Assembly (NCBI GenBank): GCA_021205695.1
Contig: JAJPXB010000019.1
Location: forward strand, 22,544-86,543
DNA length: 64,000 bases
Direction: 5' to 3'
Source: Clostridiales bacterium
GTDB taxonomy: Bacteria; Bacillota; Clostridia; Oscillospirales; Oscillospiraceae
Shown: positions 27,267 to 35,814 of the stretch, piece by piece
How positions within the stretch are numbered: the stretch's first letter is position 1
How the letters are laid out: each line of letters opens with the position of its first letter
Translations under genes and position numbers: made by a program
Notes under the pieces: model-generated
Seen by the model: the letters and a program-made list of their open reading frames with translations, nothing else
What the model was told of the DNA's origin: nothing
Database searches by the model: none

Positions 27267-28392
27267 ATGATCCCCTTCAACCGTCCGCCCTATACGGGCA
27301 GAGAGCTGGACTATATGGCCCAGGCGGTGCTGGTCAACCACAAGCTGTGCGGCGACGGCCCGTTTACGCAAAAATGTCACGCGCTGCTGGAGCAGCAGAC
27401 GGGCAGCCCCAGGGTGCTGCTGACCACCTCCGGCTCCGACGCCCTAGAGATGGCCGCTCAGGCCGGGGGACGAGGTCATCATGCCCTCCTACACCTTCTG
27501 CTCCACCGCCAACGCCTTTGTGCTTCAGGGAGCGGTGCCGGTATTCGTGGACGTCCGGCCTGACACCATGAACATCGATGAGACTAAAATCGAGGCGGCC
27601 ATCACCGACCGGACCCGGGTCATCTGTGTTGTCCACTATGCGGGCATTGCCTGCGAGATGGACACCGTGATGGACATCGCCCGCCGCCACGGCCTGCTGG
27701 TGGTGGAGGACGCTGCCCAGGGGGTCATGGCCAGCTACAAGGGCCGCGCTCTGGGGAGCATCGGCGACTTCGGCTGCTATTCCTTCCACGAGACGAAGAA
27801 CTACTCCATGGGAGAGGGCGGCGCCGTCCTGGTGAACCATCCGGAGCTGATCGAAAAGGCGGAGACCATCCGGGAGAAGGGCACCAACCGCTCCCGCTTC
27901 CTCCGGGGCCAGGTGGACAAGTACACCTGGGTGGAGTACGGCTCCTCCTATCTTCCCAGCGACATCAACGCCGCCCATCTGTTGGCCCAGCTGGAGATGG
28001 CGGAGGAGATCAACCGGGATCGGCTGGCCTCCTGGCACTATTACGAGGAGGGCCTGGCCCCTCTGCGGGACGAGGGCAGGCTCCGTTTCCTGGAGCCTCC
28101 TGCCGAGTGCGCCCACAATGCCCATATGTTTGCCATCCGGCTGAAGGACCTGGAGGAACGGACTGCTTTGACTGCATTCCTCAGAGAGCGGGATATCGTC
28201 GTCTCCTTCCACTATGTGCCCCTGCACAGCTCTCCTGCCGGGCGGAAGTTCGGCCGTTTCCACGGGGAAAACGTCTATACCGACCGGGAGAGCGACCGCC
28301 TGACCCGTCTGCCCATGTATTACGGTCTGAGCCGGACGGAGCAGGACCAGGTGATCGACGCGATTTTCGACTTCTTCGGACAGCGGCGGTAA
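27267..28392 (+). pseudogene. WecE/DegT-family sugar aminotransferase with a frameshift
   Basis: PLP-dependent enzyme that would convert dTDP-4-keto-6-deoxyglucose to a 4-amino-4,6-dideoxyhexose. The N-terminus (IPFNRPPYTGRELDYM, VLLTTSGSDALEMAA) is in one frame; the rest, from PGDEVIMPSYTF, is in another. The switch is at about 27458-27465, where family members have several more residues between ALEMAA and PGDE, so a small deletion (about 14 bases) is likely. The PLP lysine region HETKNYSMGEGG and all downstream parts look intact. Translation could restart at ATG 27481, but it would lack the phosphate-binding segment. ATG 27267 has a GGAGG site. Confidence 0.82.
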
Positions 28393-28410
28393 CGGAAACG
28401 GGGGAAAGAG

Positions 28411-29649
28411 ATGGAAGAGACTGCGGGAATGCGTATTTCCCAAAAGGAGCAGGAGCGGCGGCTGGGGCTGATGCTCGCCTGTGTGCTTGGGGTGCTGCTC
28501 TTCTTTATGGCCTTTGCGTCTACCTATCATCTGCTGGCAGAGGTGAACGCCAGCGACCTGACGGTCCATCTGGCCTGGGCGGACGAATACAACAAGGGGA
28601 CGCTGCTGCAGGCGCTGCTCACAGGCAACGACCGGCTGTGGCACGCCTGTGTCTGGCTGCTGAACCGGCTGGGGGTGAGCCTGGTCTATGCGGGCTGCCT
28701 GGTGACGGCCGGCTCCGTCGCAGCGGTCTATGTCATCTACAATGCCCTGTTCAAAAGGATGCTTCAGTGGATTGACCGCCGGCTGATCCCGGTTGCGTCT
28801 CTGATTCTGTGTCTGGTGACGGCGATTTATATGCCCTGGTTTAAGACACAGATATACTGGGGACAGGACTCCCCCAATATCTGGCACAATCCCACCCAGA
28901 TGATGGTACGGCCCTTCGCTCTGATCGCCTTCTGGATGACGGTGCGTATCTATCGCCGTCTGCGGGAAGGAGGCGGTTGGCCGACACGGGCCTTTGAGAG
29001 CAAGGGGGAGATCGCAGCCTATGCCTTCGTCCTGATGCTGACGGTGTGGGCCAAGCCCTGCTTCGTCCAGGCATTCATCCCCGGCCTGGCAATTTTGATG
29101 ATCGTGGATCTGATCCGCAGCCGGGGAAAGGCGTTCCTGTTCTGCTTCAAGGTGGCCTGCGCCTATATCCCCGCGGCGATACTGATGCTGATGAAGCTGA
29201 TTTCCGAGTTCGGGACAGGTTCTGAGAGCGGTATCGAGATCGATTTTCTGGGTGTGTGGTCTTACAGCTCGACAAACATCCCCCTCTCCATGCTGTTGCT
29301 GTATGCCTTCCCCCTGTTCGTGTTCATCGTGGACTGGAGACGGCTGGCGTCCAGTGTGGAGGGCCAGCTCTCCCTGTCCAATCTGGCGGTGGCGGTGGTG
29401 ATGAAGACGACTCTGGCGGAGGTCGGAGAGAGCCGGTATCACGGCAACCTGAGCTGGAGCTACGGTCTGGCGGCGGTCTTTGTCTGGTTCCTCGCCACGC
29501 GGAGCTTCCTGGATCTGATGCTCGGCAACCGGCTGACCGGGAGAAAGTACACGGTGGTGGCCATAGTGGGCTGGACGCTGCTGGCTCTGCATCTGTTCAC
29601 CGGCATCGTCTACTACATTAAAATCGTCTCCGGGGCAACTCTGTTCTGA
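28411..29649 (+). CDS. Polytopic membrane protein, copy 1 of a tandem pair
   Basis: 412 residues with roughly ten hydrophobic segments and a short cytoplasmic-like N-terminus rich in charged residues (QKEQERR). After the first helix comes the acidic stretch AEVNASDLTVHLAW, then GQDSPNIWHNPTQMM; early luminal acidic residues of this kind are seen in GT-C glycosyltransferases that use lipid-phosphate sugars. I do not recognise a named family. The position between the sugar genes and a CsbB-type enzyme suggests a glycan-transferring enzyme, as an inference. GGGGAAAGAG precedes the ATG. Confidence 0.7.
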   Translation: MEETAGMRISQKEQERRLGLMLACVLGVLLFFMAFASTYHLLAEVNASDLTVHLAWADEYNKGTLLQALLTGNDRLWHACVWLLNRLGVSLVYAGCLVTAGSVAAVYVIYNALFKRMLQWIDRRLIPVASLILCLVTAIYMPWFKTQIYWGQDSPNIWHNPTQMMVRPFALIAFWMTVRIYRRLREGGGWPTRAFESKGEIAAYAFVLMLTVWAKPCFVQAFIPGLAILMIVDLIRSRGKAFLFCFKVACAYIPAAILMLMKLISEFGTGSESGIEIDFLGVWSYSSTNIPLSMLLLYAFPLFVFIVDWRRLASSVEGQLSLSNLAVAVVMKTTLAEVGESRYHGNLSWSYGLAAVFVWFLATRSFLDLMLGNRLTGRKYTVVAIVGWTLLALHLFTGIVYYIKIVSGATLF

Positions 29650-29678
29650 GAGTGATAGAGAAGAGAGAGTGTGATTCC

Positions 29679-30917
29679 ATGGAAGAGACTACCGGGAAGA
29701 CCATTATGGGACGGGAACAGGAGAGACGGTCGGCGCTGATGATCACCTGTCTGTTGGGAGTGCTGCTGTTTTTTATGGCGTTTTATTCCACTTATCATCT
29801 GCTGGCAGAGGTGGAGGAGAGCGACCTGACGGTACACCTGGACTGGGTGAAGGAGCAGGACAAGTGGAGTATGCTGACAGCATTGCTCTCGGGCAGAGAG
29901 CGGCTGTGGCACGCATGCGTGTGGCTGCTGAACCGGCTGGGCGTAAGCATGGTCTATGCGGGCTGTCTGGTGACAGCGGGCGCCATTGAGGCGGTCTACA
30001 TTATCTACAACGTCCTGTTTCGGGGAATGCTCCAATGGCTGGATCAGCGGCTGATACCCTTTGCCTCCCTGACCCTGTGCCTGGTGTCGGCGATCTATAT
30101 GCCCTGGTATACGACGAAAATATACCGGGGACAGGATTCTCCCAATGCCTGGCACAATCCCACTCAGATTATGGTTCGGGCCTTTGCCCTGATCGCCTTC
30201 TGGATGACGGTGCGTATCTATCGCCGTCTGCGGGAGGGAGGCGGTTGGCCGACCCGGGCTTTTGAGAGCAAGAGGGAGATCGCAGCCTATGCCTTCGTCC
30301 TGATGCTGACGGTGTGGGCCAAGCCCTGCTTTGTTCAGGCATTCATCCCCGGCCTGGCGATTCTGATGATCGTGGATCTGATCCGCAGTCGGGGAAAGGC
30401 GTTTCTGTTCTGCTTTAAGGTGGCCTGCGCCTATATCCCGGCGGCAGTCCTGCTGCTGGTGAATCTCCTGACCAACTTCGGCTCGGACTCCGCCAGCGGT
30501 ATCGAGATCGCATTCCTGGATGTGTGGCTGCATAGCACCAACAGCATTCCCATCTCGTTCCTGCTGCTGTTTGCCTTCCCGCTGTTTGTGTTCATCGTGG
30601 ACTGGAGACGGCTGCTGTCCAGCGTGGAGGGCCAGCTCTCTCTGTCCAATCTGGCGGTAGCGGTGGTGATGAAGGCGGCCCTGGCGGAGACCGGGAAACG
30701 CCGGTATCACGGCAACCTGAGCTGGAGCTACGGCCTGGCGGCGGTCTTTGTCTGGTTCCTCGCCATGCGGAGCTTCCTGGATCTGATGTTCGGCAACCGG
30801 CTGACCGGGAGAAAGTACACGGTGGTGGCCGTGGTGGGCTGGACGCTGCTGGCGATGCACCTGCTCACCGGTATTATCTATTACATTAAAATCGTCTCCG
30901 GTGAGATTTTGTTCTGA
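29679..30917 (+). CDS. Polytopic membrane protein, copy 2 of a tandem pair
   Basis: Same length (412) and topology as the preceding gene. It differs mainly in the first luminal region (AEVEESDLTVHLDWVKEQDK), in KIYRGQDSPNAWHN, and in a loop reading DSASGIEIAFLDVW. The clustering of changes on the non-cytoplasmic side could alter substrate specificity; this is inference. ATG 29679 is preferred to the track start because it gives the same N-terminus as copy 1. The ribosome site is weak (GAGAG). Confidence 0.7.
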   Translation: MEETTGKTIMGREQERRSALMITCLLGVLLFFMAFYSTYHLLAEVEESDLTVHLDWVKEQDKWSMLTALLSGRERLWHACVWLLNRLGVSMVYAGCLVTAGAIEAVYIIYNVLFRGMLQWLDQRLIPFASLTLCLVSAIYMPWYTTKIYRGQDSPNAWHNPTQIMVRAFALIAFWMTVRIYRRLREGGGWPTRAFESKREIAAYAFVLMLTVWAKPCFVQAFIPGLAILMIVDLIRSRGKAFLFCFKVACAYIPAAVLLLVNLLTNFGSDSASGIEIAFLDVWLHSTNSIPISFLLLFAFPLFVFIVDWRRLLSSVEGQLSLSNLAVAVVMKAALAETGKRRYHGNLSWSYGLAAVFVWFLAMRSFLDLMFGNRLTGRKYTVVAVVGWTLLAMHLLTGIIYYIKIVSGEILF

Positions 30918-30946
30918 GCGCACCGGAGGAGAGTGAGCGTGATTTG

Positions 30947-31912
30947 ATGGAAGAAGTTCAACTGATCAGCTTTGTCATCCCCTGCTACAACAGCGAGAGA
31001 TCTGTCTCCCTGGTCATTCAGGAGATTCGGGACGTGGTGGCCCAGCGACCGGAGTACGACTATGAGGTGGTGGCGGTAAACGACTGCTCCCCCGACCATG
31101 TGCTGGACGTGCTGATCGACGAGGCCCGGGCGGACAAAAGGGTAAAGGTGATCGACCTGGCCAAAAACGGCGGCCGCCACAATGCGCTGATGGCCGGTTA
31201 TCATGTGGCGGAGGGGGAATTTGTGGTCTGTGTGGACGACGACTGCCAGTGCCCTCTGGACCGGTTCTGGGATCTGCTGGCTCCCCTGGAGCGGGGGGAG
31301 GCGGACGTGGCCTTTGCCAAATATGTGAAAAAGCAGCAGAGCGGTCTGAAAAACCTGGGGAGTTGGTTCAATGACGTGGGCTCCACCTGGCTGATGGACA
31401 AGCCAAAGGATCTGCATTTCTCCAACTTTGCGGTGATGCGCCGGTTCATCCGGGATGAGGTCATTCGCTATGACAACCCCTATGCCTATGTCTCCGGACT
31501 GATGTTCCGGGCCTCCTCCCGGGTGGTGAACGTGACCATGGAGGACAGAGCGCGTACCATCGGCACCAGCAACTACACCCTGCGCAAGTCCATTCAGCTG
31601 CTGGTCAACTCCTTCACCTCCTTCTCCATCAAGCCCCTGCGGCTGGCCACCTCGGTGGGCGTCCTCTGTGCGCTGATCGGCTTTCTCTACGGGGTGGTCA
31701 TCATTATCCAGCGGCTGGTCCGGCCCATTTATGCGGCGGGCTACAGCTCCATCATGGCTGGGATGCTGTTCATCGGCGGCATGATCATGATCATGCTGGG
31801 CATCATCGGGGAGTATATCGGACGTATCTATATCTGCATCAACAAATCGCCCCAGTATGTGGTGCGAAAGACCTATAACGTGGAAAAAGAGACTCCATCG
31901 GAGGTTCACTGA
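30947..31912 (+). CDS. CsbB/GtrB/ArnC-type polyprenyl-phosphate glycosyltransferase (GT2)
   Basis: 321 residues. A cytoplasmic GT-A domain (SFVIPCYNSE, VNDCSPD, and the metal-binding VDDDCQCP) is followed by two transmembrane helices from about residue 232 and the family tail GEYIGRIYICINKSPQYVV. Such enzymes load a sugar from a nucleotide donor onto undecaprenyl phosphate at the inner face of the membrane. In B. subtilis CsbB acts with YfhO, and a YfhO-like gene is in this cluster, as is a flippase pair. The sugar cannot be read from sequence. Start ATG 30947; a TTG one codon earlier is possible. Confidence 0.9.
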   Translation: MEEVQLISFVIPCYNSERSVSLVIQEIRDVVAQRPEYDYEVVAVNDCSPDHVLDVLIDEARADKRVKVIDLAKNGGRHNALMAGYHVAEGEFVVCVDDDCQCPLDRFWDLLAPLERGEADVAFAKYVKKQQSGLKNLGSWFNDVGSTWLMDKPKDLHFSNFAVMRRFIRDEVIRYDNPYAYVSGLMFRASSRVVNVTMEDRARTIGTSNYTLRKSIQLLVNSFTSFSIKPLRLATSVGVLCALIGFLYGVVIIIQRLVRPIYAAGYSSIMAGMLFIGGMIMIMLGIIGEYIGRIYICINKSPQYVVRKTYNVEKETPSEVH

Positions 31913-31913
31913 G

Positions 31914-33101
31914 ATGAAAAAAGTCTTGATTTTAGGCGCCGGCATCTATCAGGTGCCCCTGATCGCAAAGGCCAGAGAGATGGGCTATTACACCATCGTG
32001 GCCAGCATCCCGGGCAATTATCCGGGCTTCCAGTATGCGGATAAAGTGTATTATGTCAACACAACAGACCAGGAAAGGCTGCTGGAGATCGCCCGTGAGG
32101 AGGGGATCAGCGGCGTCTGTGTCAGCGGTACCGACGTATGCGTCCCCGCCCAGGGCTACCTCTGCGACCGGCTGGGGCTCACCGGCCCCACGGAGGAGGC
32201 CGCCCGCCGGGCCCAGGACAAGCGCCTGATGAAGCAGGCTTTCCTGGCCCACGGGGTGCGCACCGCCCGGTGCGCCTATGTGGACATCGACAACAGTGAC
32301 CCGGCGGACATCTGTGAGGAGATCGGCTATCCGGTGATCTTCAAGTCGGTGGACTCCTCCGGCAGCCGGGGCATCACCCGGGTGAACGGCCCGGCGGACA
32401 TCCCCTACGCCTGGCAGGAGGCGAAGAGCAATACCCACGCGGACAAGTACCTCATCGAGAAGTATCTGGTGGGCCGGGAGTTCGGCGCCCAGGCCTGCGT
32501 CTGGCACGGAGAGATCCAGTTCGTGTTGCCCCACGGGGACTATGTGTTCCAGGGGGACACCGGGGTGCCCATCGGTCACTTCGCCCCCTATGAGATCGAC
32601 GAGGAGATCATCGCCGACTGCAAGGAGCAGACCCGTCTGGCAATTCAGGCCCTGGGCATCGACAACTGCGCCATCAACGCGGACTTCATCCTCTGCGACG
32701 GCAAGACCTATGTGCTGGAGATCGGCGCCCGGGCGGGCGCCACCGGCCTGGTGGAGCTGACCAGCCTGTACTACGGCTTTGACTACAACGAGAAGATCCT
32801 CCGGATCAATATGGGAGAGGATGTGGACTTCACCCCGGTGCTGGAGCGGCCCCAGGCCAACGTGGAGATGGTGTTCTGCGCGGAAAAGACCGGCGTGGTC
32901 CAGTCTATCGACACCAGCGGCGTCACGCCCGACCCCCGTATCATCAGCCTGTCCTTCGACGTCAAGTCGGGAGAAAGGGTGCGGAAATTCCGCAAGGGCC
33001 CGGATCGGTTCGGCATGATCATCACCGTGGGGGACACAGTGGACGAGGCCAAGGCGGTCATGGAGCGGGCCATGTCCCAGGTAAAGGTCACGATTGCGTG
33101 A
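31914..33101 (+). CDS. ATP-grasp ligase, carbamoyl-phosphate-synthetase-like
   Basis: 395 residues. The N-terminal Rossmann-like preATP-grasp domain starts KKVLILGAGIYQVPLI; the ATP-grasp core has VIFKSVDSSGSRGI, LIEKYLVGREF and the metal-binding end ADFILCDGKTYVLEIGARAG. These enzymes join a carboxylate to an amine or similar nucleophile through an acyl phosphate. With an amino-sugar pathway and an adenylating enzyme next door, the acceptor could be a sugar amine or a small acyl compound; that is inference. The start codon lies one base after the upstream stop. Confidence 0.85.
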   Translation: MKKVLILGAGIYQVPLIAKAREMGYYTIVASIPGNYPGFQYADKVYYVNTTDQERLLEIAREEGISGVCVSGTDVCVPAQGYLCDRLGLTGPTEEAARRAQDKRLMKQAFLAHGVRTARCAYVDIDNSDPADICEEIGYPVIFKSVDSSGSRGITRVNGPADIPYAWQEAKSNTHADKYLIEKYLVGREFGAQACVWHGEIQFVLPHGDYVFQGDTGVPIGHFAPYEIDEEIIADCKEQTRLAIQALGIDNCAINADFILCDGKTYVLEIGARAGATGLVELTSLYYGFDYNEKILRINMGEDVDFTPVLERPQANVEMVFCAEKTGVVQSIDTSGVTPDPRIISLSFDVKSGERVRKFRKGPDRFGMIITVGDTVDEAKAVMERAMSQVKVTIA

Positions 33102-33117
33102 CGGAGGGGGAGAGAGA

Positions 33118-34431
33118 ATGTCTTACGCCACCGACCGAAAGATCGAGCCGCTGCTCATGCTGGGCGACCTGGCGACTCTGGAAAAGAAGCCGCCTCGGGA
33201 TCTGAAAAAGACGAAGGCCAGGCAGGACGAGCGCATCCATGCGCTGATGGTTCGGGCCTGGGAGATCCCCTTTTACCGGGCCCGGTTCGAGGCCACCGGC
33301 ACTACGCCTGAGGACTACCACACCGCCGCCGACCTGTACAGGTTCCCCCTCCTGACCAAGGAAGAGCTGCGGGACTGGACAGACCGGGAGCTGGCGGAGC
33401 ACCCGGAGAAATATCGGGACTGGCACGTCAATCCCACCAGCGGTTCCACCGGCCTGCCCCTCAAGACGCTGTTCTCCCCCCGGGAGAACGCCGCCGCCCA
33501 GGCCAACTGGATGCGGGTGCTGATGATGGGGGGCTTTATCCCCATCGTCCACAAAAACCTCCACCGGCCCAACTCCCTCCACACCACCACCGGGGGCAAA
33601 AAGTCCCTGATGGCCAGGCTGCTGGATACCCGGTGGAAGGAGATGTCCGACTCCATCAAGAACCGCATCCCCAGCGAACAGCTGCTCCGGGAGATCAACG
33701 ACTACAAGCCCTATTTTCTCTATACCCACAAAAACGTCCTGGTGCGTGTGGCAAAGTACGCCAAGGAGAACCATCTCTACCTGTGGCAGCCCAAGCTGTA
33801 CGCCCCCATCAGCGAGATGCTGGACAGCCAGTCTGAGCGGCTGCTGCTGGAGATGTTCGGCCCCGGCCTGCTCAACGCCTACGGCCTCTCCGAGGTGGGC
33901 AGCTGCGCCACCCGGCTTCCGGGCAGCAGGGAGTTCGTAGTCAACAACGACACCCATGTCATCAACATCTATGACGACGACGGCAACCCCTCGGATAACG
34001 GCATGGCGGCGGTGACGCCCCTGTTCAAGACCGACCTGCCCATCATCAACTACACCACCCGGGACCGGATGGAGAGCTACCAGAAGGAGGGTATCCGCTT
34101 CATCACCGCCATTCTGGGCCGGATGAACGACGTCATCCGCCACAAAGACGGGTCTGTGACCGAATGGGGCAACATCGAGGTGGTGGTGAACTACGCCACC
34201 AACCTGGACATCGTCCAGAGCCGGTTCATCCAGGAGAGCTACGACCGGATCCGCATCCAGCTGGTCAAGGACCCGGCCTCCGACCTGAGCAACGAGGAGA
34301 TCGAGCGGCGGTACACCGAGCTGTTTGCCCCGGTGCTGAACCATGAGTTCCGGTTTGAGTATGAGTGGCTGGAGGAGATCCCCGCCGACCCCAACGGCAA
34401 GCTGCGGATGATCGTGTGTAATGTGAAGTGA
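33118..34431 (+). CDS. CapK/PaaK-like adenylate-forming enzyme
   Basis: 437 residues of the AMP-binding superfamily, closest in layout to CapK and phenylacetate-CoA ligases found in capsule loci. The phosphate-binding loop TSGSTGLPLK is near residue 110, the motif AYGLSEVGSCA near 255, and the C-terminal small domain includes GRMNDVIRHKDG and a lysine-bearing PADPNGKLR end. It should activate a carboxylic acid as an acyl adenylate for transfer to a thiol, sugar or polymer. No carrier protein or thioesterase is nearby. ATG 33118 follows GGGGGAGAGAG. Confidence 0.85.
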   Translation: MSYATDRKIEPLLMLGDLATLEKKPPRDLKKTKARQDERIHALMVRAWEIPFYRARFEATGTTPEDYHTAADLYRFPLLTKEELRDWTDRELAEHPEKYRDWHVNPTSGSTGLPLKTLFSPRENAAAQANWMRVLMMGGFIPIVHKNLHRPNSLHTTTGGKKSLMARLLDTRWKEMSDSIKNRIPSEQLLREINDYKPYFLYTHKNVLVRVAKYAKENHLYLWQPKLYAPISEMLDSQSERLLLEMFGPGLLNAYGLSEVGSCATRLPGSREFVVNNDTHVINIYDDDGNPSDNGMAAVTPLFKTDLPIINYTTRDRMESYQKEGIRFITAILGRMNDVIRHKDGSVTEWGNIEVVVNYATNLDIVQSRFIQESYDRIRIQLVKDPASDLSNEEIERRYTELFAPVLNHEFRFEYEWLEEIPADPNGKLRMIVCNVK

Positions 34432-34450
34432 CGACGGGAGGCATCCAATC

Positions 34451-34810
34451 TTGATCGATCAATTCTTATCCAAAAAGCGAAATCTGTACCTGATGGTGGC
34501 CTTTGTCATCTTTATCGAGAGCCTGAGCACAGCGCTGCTCAAGATGGCGGGCCAATATCCCACCCTGTCCTTCGAGTTCTGTATGTTCTACCTGGTTTCG
34601 GTGGCCATCTTCGGTGTGGACGCCATCTGCTGGCAGCTGATGCTGGAGCGGATGCCCCTGGGAACTGCCTATATGCGAAAGGGCGGGACCTACGTTCTGT
34701 TCTTCTTCTGGGCGGTGGCGCTGTTCCACGAGACAATCACCGTTCAGAATATCATTGGCATGGCAATTATCATTTTGGGAATGGTGGTGAGTATGTCCGA
34801 TGACCATTAG
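34451..34810 (+). CDS. Small four-helix transporter subunit, ArnE/SMR-like (putative lipid-sugar flippase)
   Basis: 119 residues with four transmembrane helices in EmrE/EamA-half style: FVIFIESLSTALLKMAG in helix 1 and GTAYMRKGGTYVLFFFWAVALF later, ending in a short polar tail. TTG 34451 is the start, with GGGAGG about ten bases upstream. It overlaps the next, related gene by 11 bases. Paired small subunits of this type (ArnE/ArnF) flip undecaprenyl-phosphate sugars, which fits the CsbB-like gene upstream. A drug-export role is less likely in this context. Confidence 0.75.
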   Translation: MIDQFLSKKRNLYLMVAFVIFIESLSTALLKMAGQYPTLSFEFCMFYLVSVAIFGVDAICWQLMLERMPLGTAYMRKGGTYVLFFFWAVALFHETITVQNIIGMAIIILGMVVSMSDDH

Positions 34811-35186
34811 CTATCTGTATGCCGTAGCCTCCGTGCTGGTGGCCGTCGTGGGGCAGCTCCTGCTGAAATCCGAGGCGGGCCGGGAGCACAGCTCCTTCCT
34901 CGGAAAGTACCTGAATGTCCGGGTCATTACCGCCTATGTGCTGATGGTGGTGTCCCTCTTTTTTAACGCATTGGCCCTGCGGGATCTGCCCCTGTCGGTG
35001 CTGCCCTGCATCACCTCCACCAGCTTTATCTGGATCATTATCCTGTCCGCCGTCTGCTTCAAGGAGAAGCCCACTGTGAAAAAGGTGGTGGGCGCGCTGC
35101 TCATTATCGTGGGCATCATCGTCTCCCGGGTAGATTTCCAGGAGCTCTCGGCGGCGATCGGCCTGACGGCGGTATTGGGAGGCTGA
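34800..35186 (+). CDS. Small four-helix transporter subunit, ArnF/SMR-like
   Basis: 128 residues, four helices: SYLYAVASVLVAVVGQLLLK with the SMR-like QLLLK ending, ALALRDLPLSVLPCITSTSFIWIII, and GALLIIVGIIVS. It is co-translated with the preceding subunit and differs from it enough to form a heterodimer, as ArnE and ArnF do. The role as the second half of a lipid-linked sugar flippase is inferred from fold and context. Confidence 0.75.
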   Translation: MTISYLYAVASVLVAVVGQLLLKSEAGREHSSFLGKYLNVRVITAYVLMVVSLFFNALALRDLPLSVLPCITSTSFIWIIILSAVCFKEKPTVKKVVGALLIIVGIIVSRVDFQELSAAIGLTAVLGG

Positions 35187-35190
35187 GAAA

Positions 35191-35763
35191 ATGAAAAATG
35201 CCCTGCAACGGCTGGTGCAGATGATCTTCGGACTGACCCTGTTCGAGCTGCCCGGCCTGAACAAGCTGCGGATCTGGGCCTATCGGGCGGTGTTCGACAT
35301 CGGCCCCAATCCCAGCTACATCTCTAACCATGTCACCATCCTCCTGGGCCATCGCCGGACAGGGGAGAGCAAGACCCCGGATACGACGCCCCATACCATC
35401 AGGATCGGCGCCCGGGTGGGCCTGTCTGCCAACGTGCAGATCGACTATGTGGGCGGCGTGGTCATCGGGGACGACGTGTGGTTCTCCGAGGGGGCCAAGG
35501 TGCTGACCCACGACCACAACTTAGGCCCGGAGCGGGTGAAGCTGACGCCGGAGAGCATGCCGGTCTCCCATCTGATCGTGGGGGACGGGGCGTGGATCGC
35601 GGCCCGGGCGGTCATCCTGCCCAGCTGCAACTATATCGGGAAGAACGCCATCGTAGGCTCCGGCAGCATCGTGACCCACGATGTGCCGGACAATACGGTG
35701 GTGGCGGGCAATCCCGCCCGGGTGCTGCGGGTGCTTCAGCCCGAGGAGTATACCGTGCCCTGA
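35191..35763 (+). CDS. Left-handed beta-helix acetyltransferase
   Basis: 190 residues. Hexapeptide-repeat turns are visible from about residue 70: IRIGARVGLSANVQI, VVIGDDVWFSEGAKVLTHDH (a catalytic His candidate), LIVGDGAWIAARAVIL, IGKNAIVGSGSIV, ending VVAGNPARVLR. This is the LacA/maltose-acetyltransferase-like class that acetylates sugars from acetyl-CoA. In a dTDP-amino-sugar cluster it may N-acetylate the amino sugar, like the hexapeptide enzymes in Fuc3NAc pathways, or O-acetylate a glycan. It starts five bases after the flippase subunit. Confidence 0.82.
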   Translation: MKNALQRLVQMIFGLTLFELPGLNKLRIWAYRAVFDIGPNPSYISNHVTILLGHRRTGESKTPDTTPHTIRIGARVGLSANVQIDYVGGVVIGDDVWFSEGAKVLTHDHNLGPERVKLTPESMPVSHLIVGDGAWIAARAVILPSCNYIGKNAIVGSGSIVTHDVPDNTVVAGNPARVLRVLQPEEYTVP

Positions 35764-35814
35764 CGAGAGACGGCACAGAGAAAACAGACCGAAAGAGACA
35801 AAGGAGGCCCTGAG

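Larger units (their letters stand above)
28411..30917 (+). repeat. Tandem gene duplication of the membrane protein
   Basis: Two 412-residue genes lie head to tail with a constant offset of 1268 bases. The middle and C-terminal thirds are almost identical even in DNA (for example the stretch encoding FWMTVRIYRRLREGGGWPTR), while the N-terminal third and one loop near residue 275 differ clearly. The mosaic pattern suggests gene conversion between copies. Confidence 0.88.
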
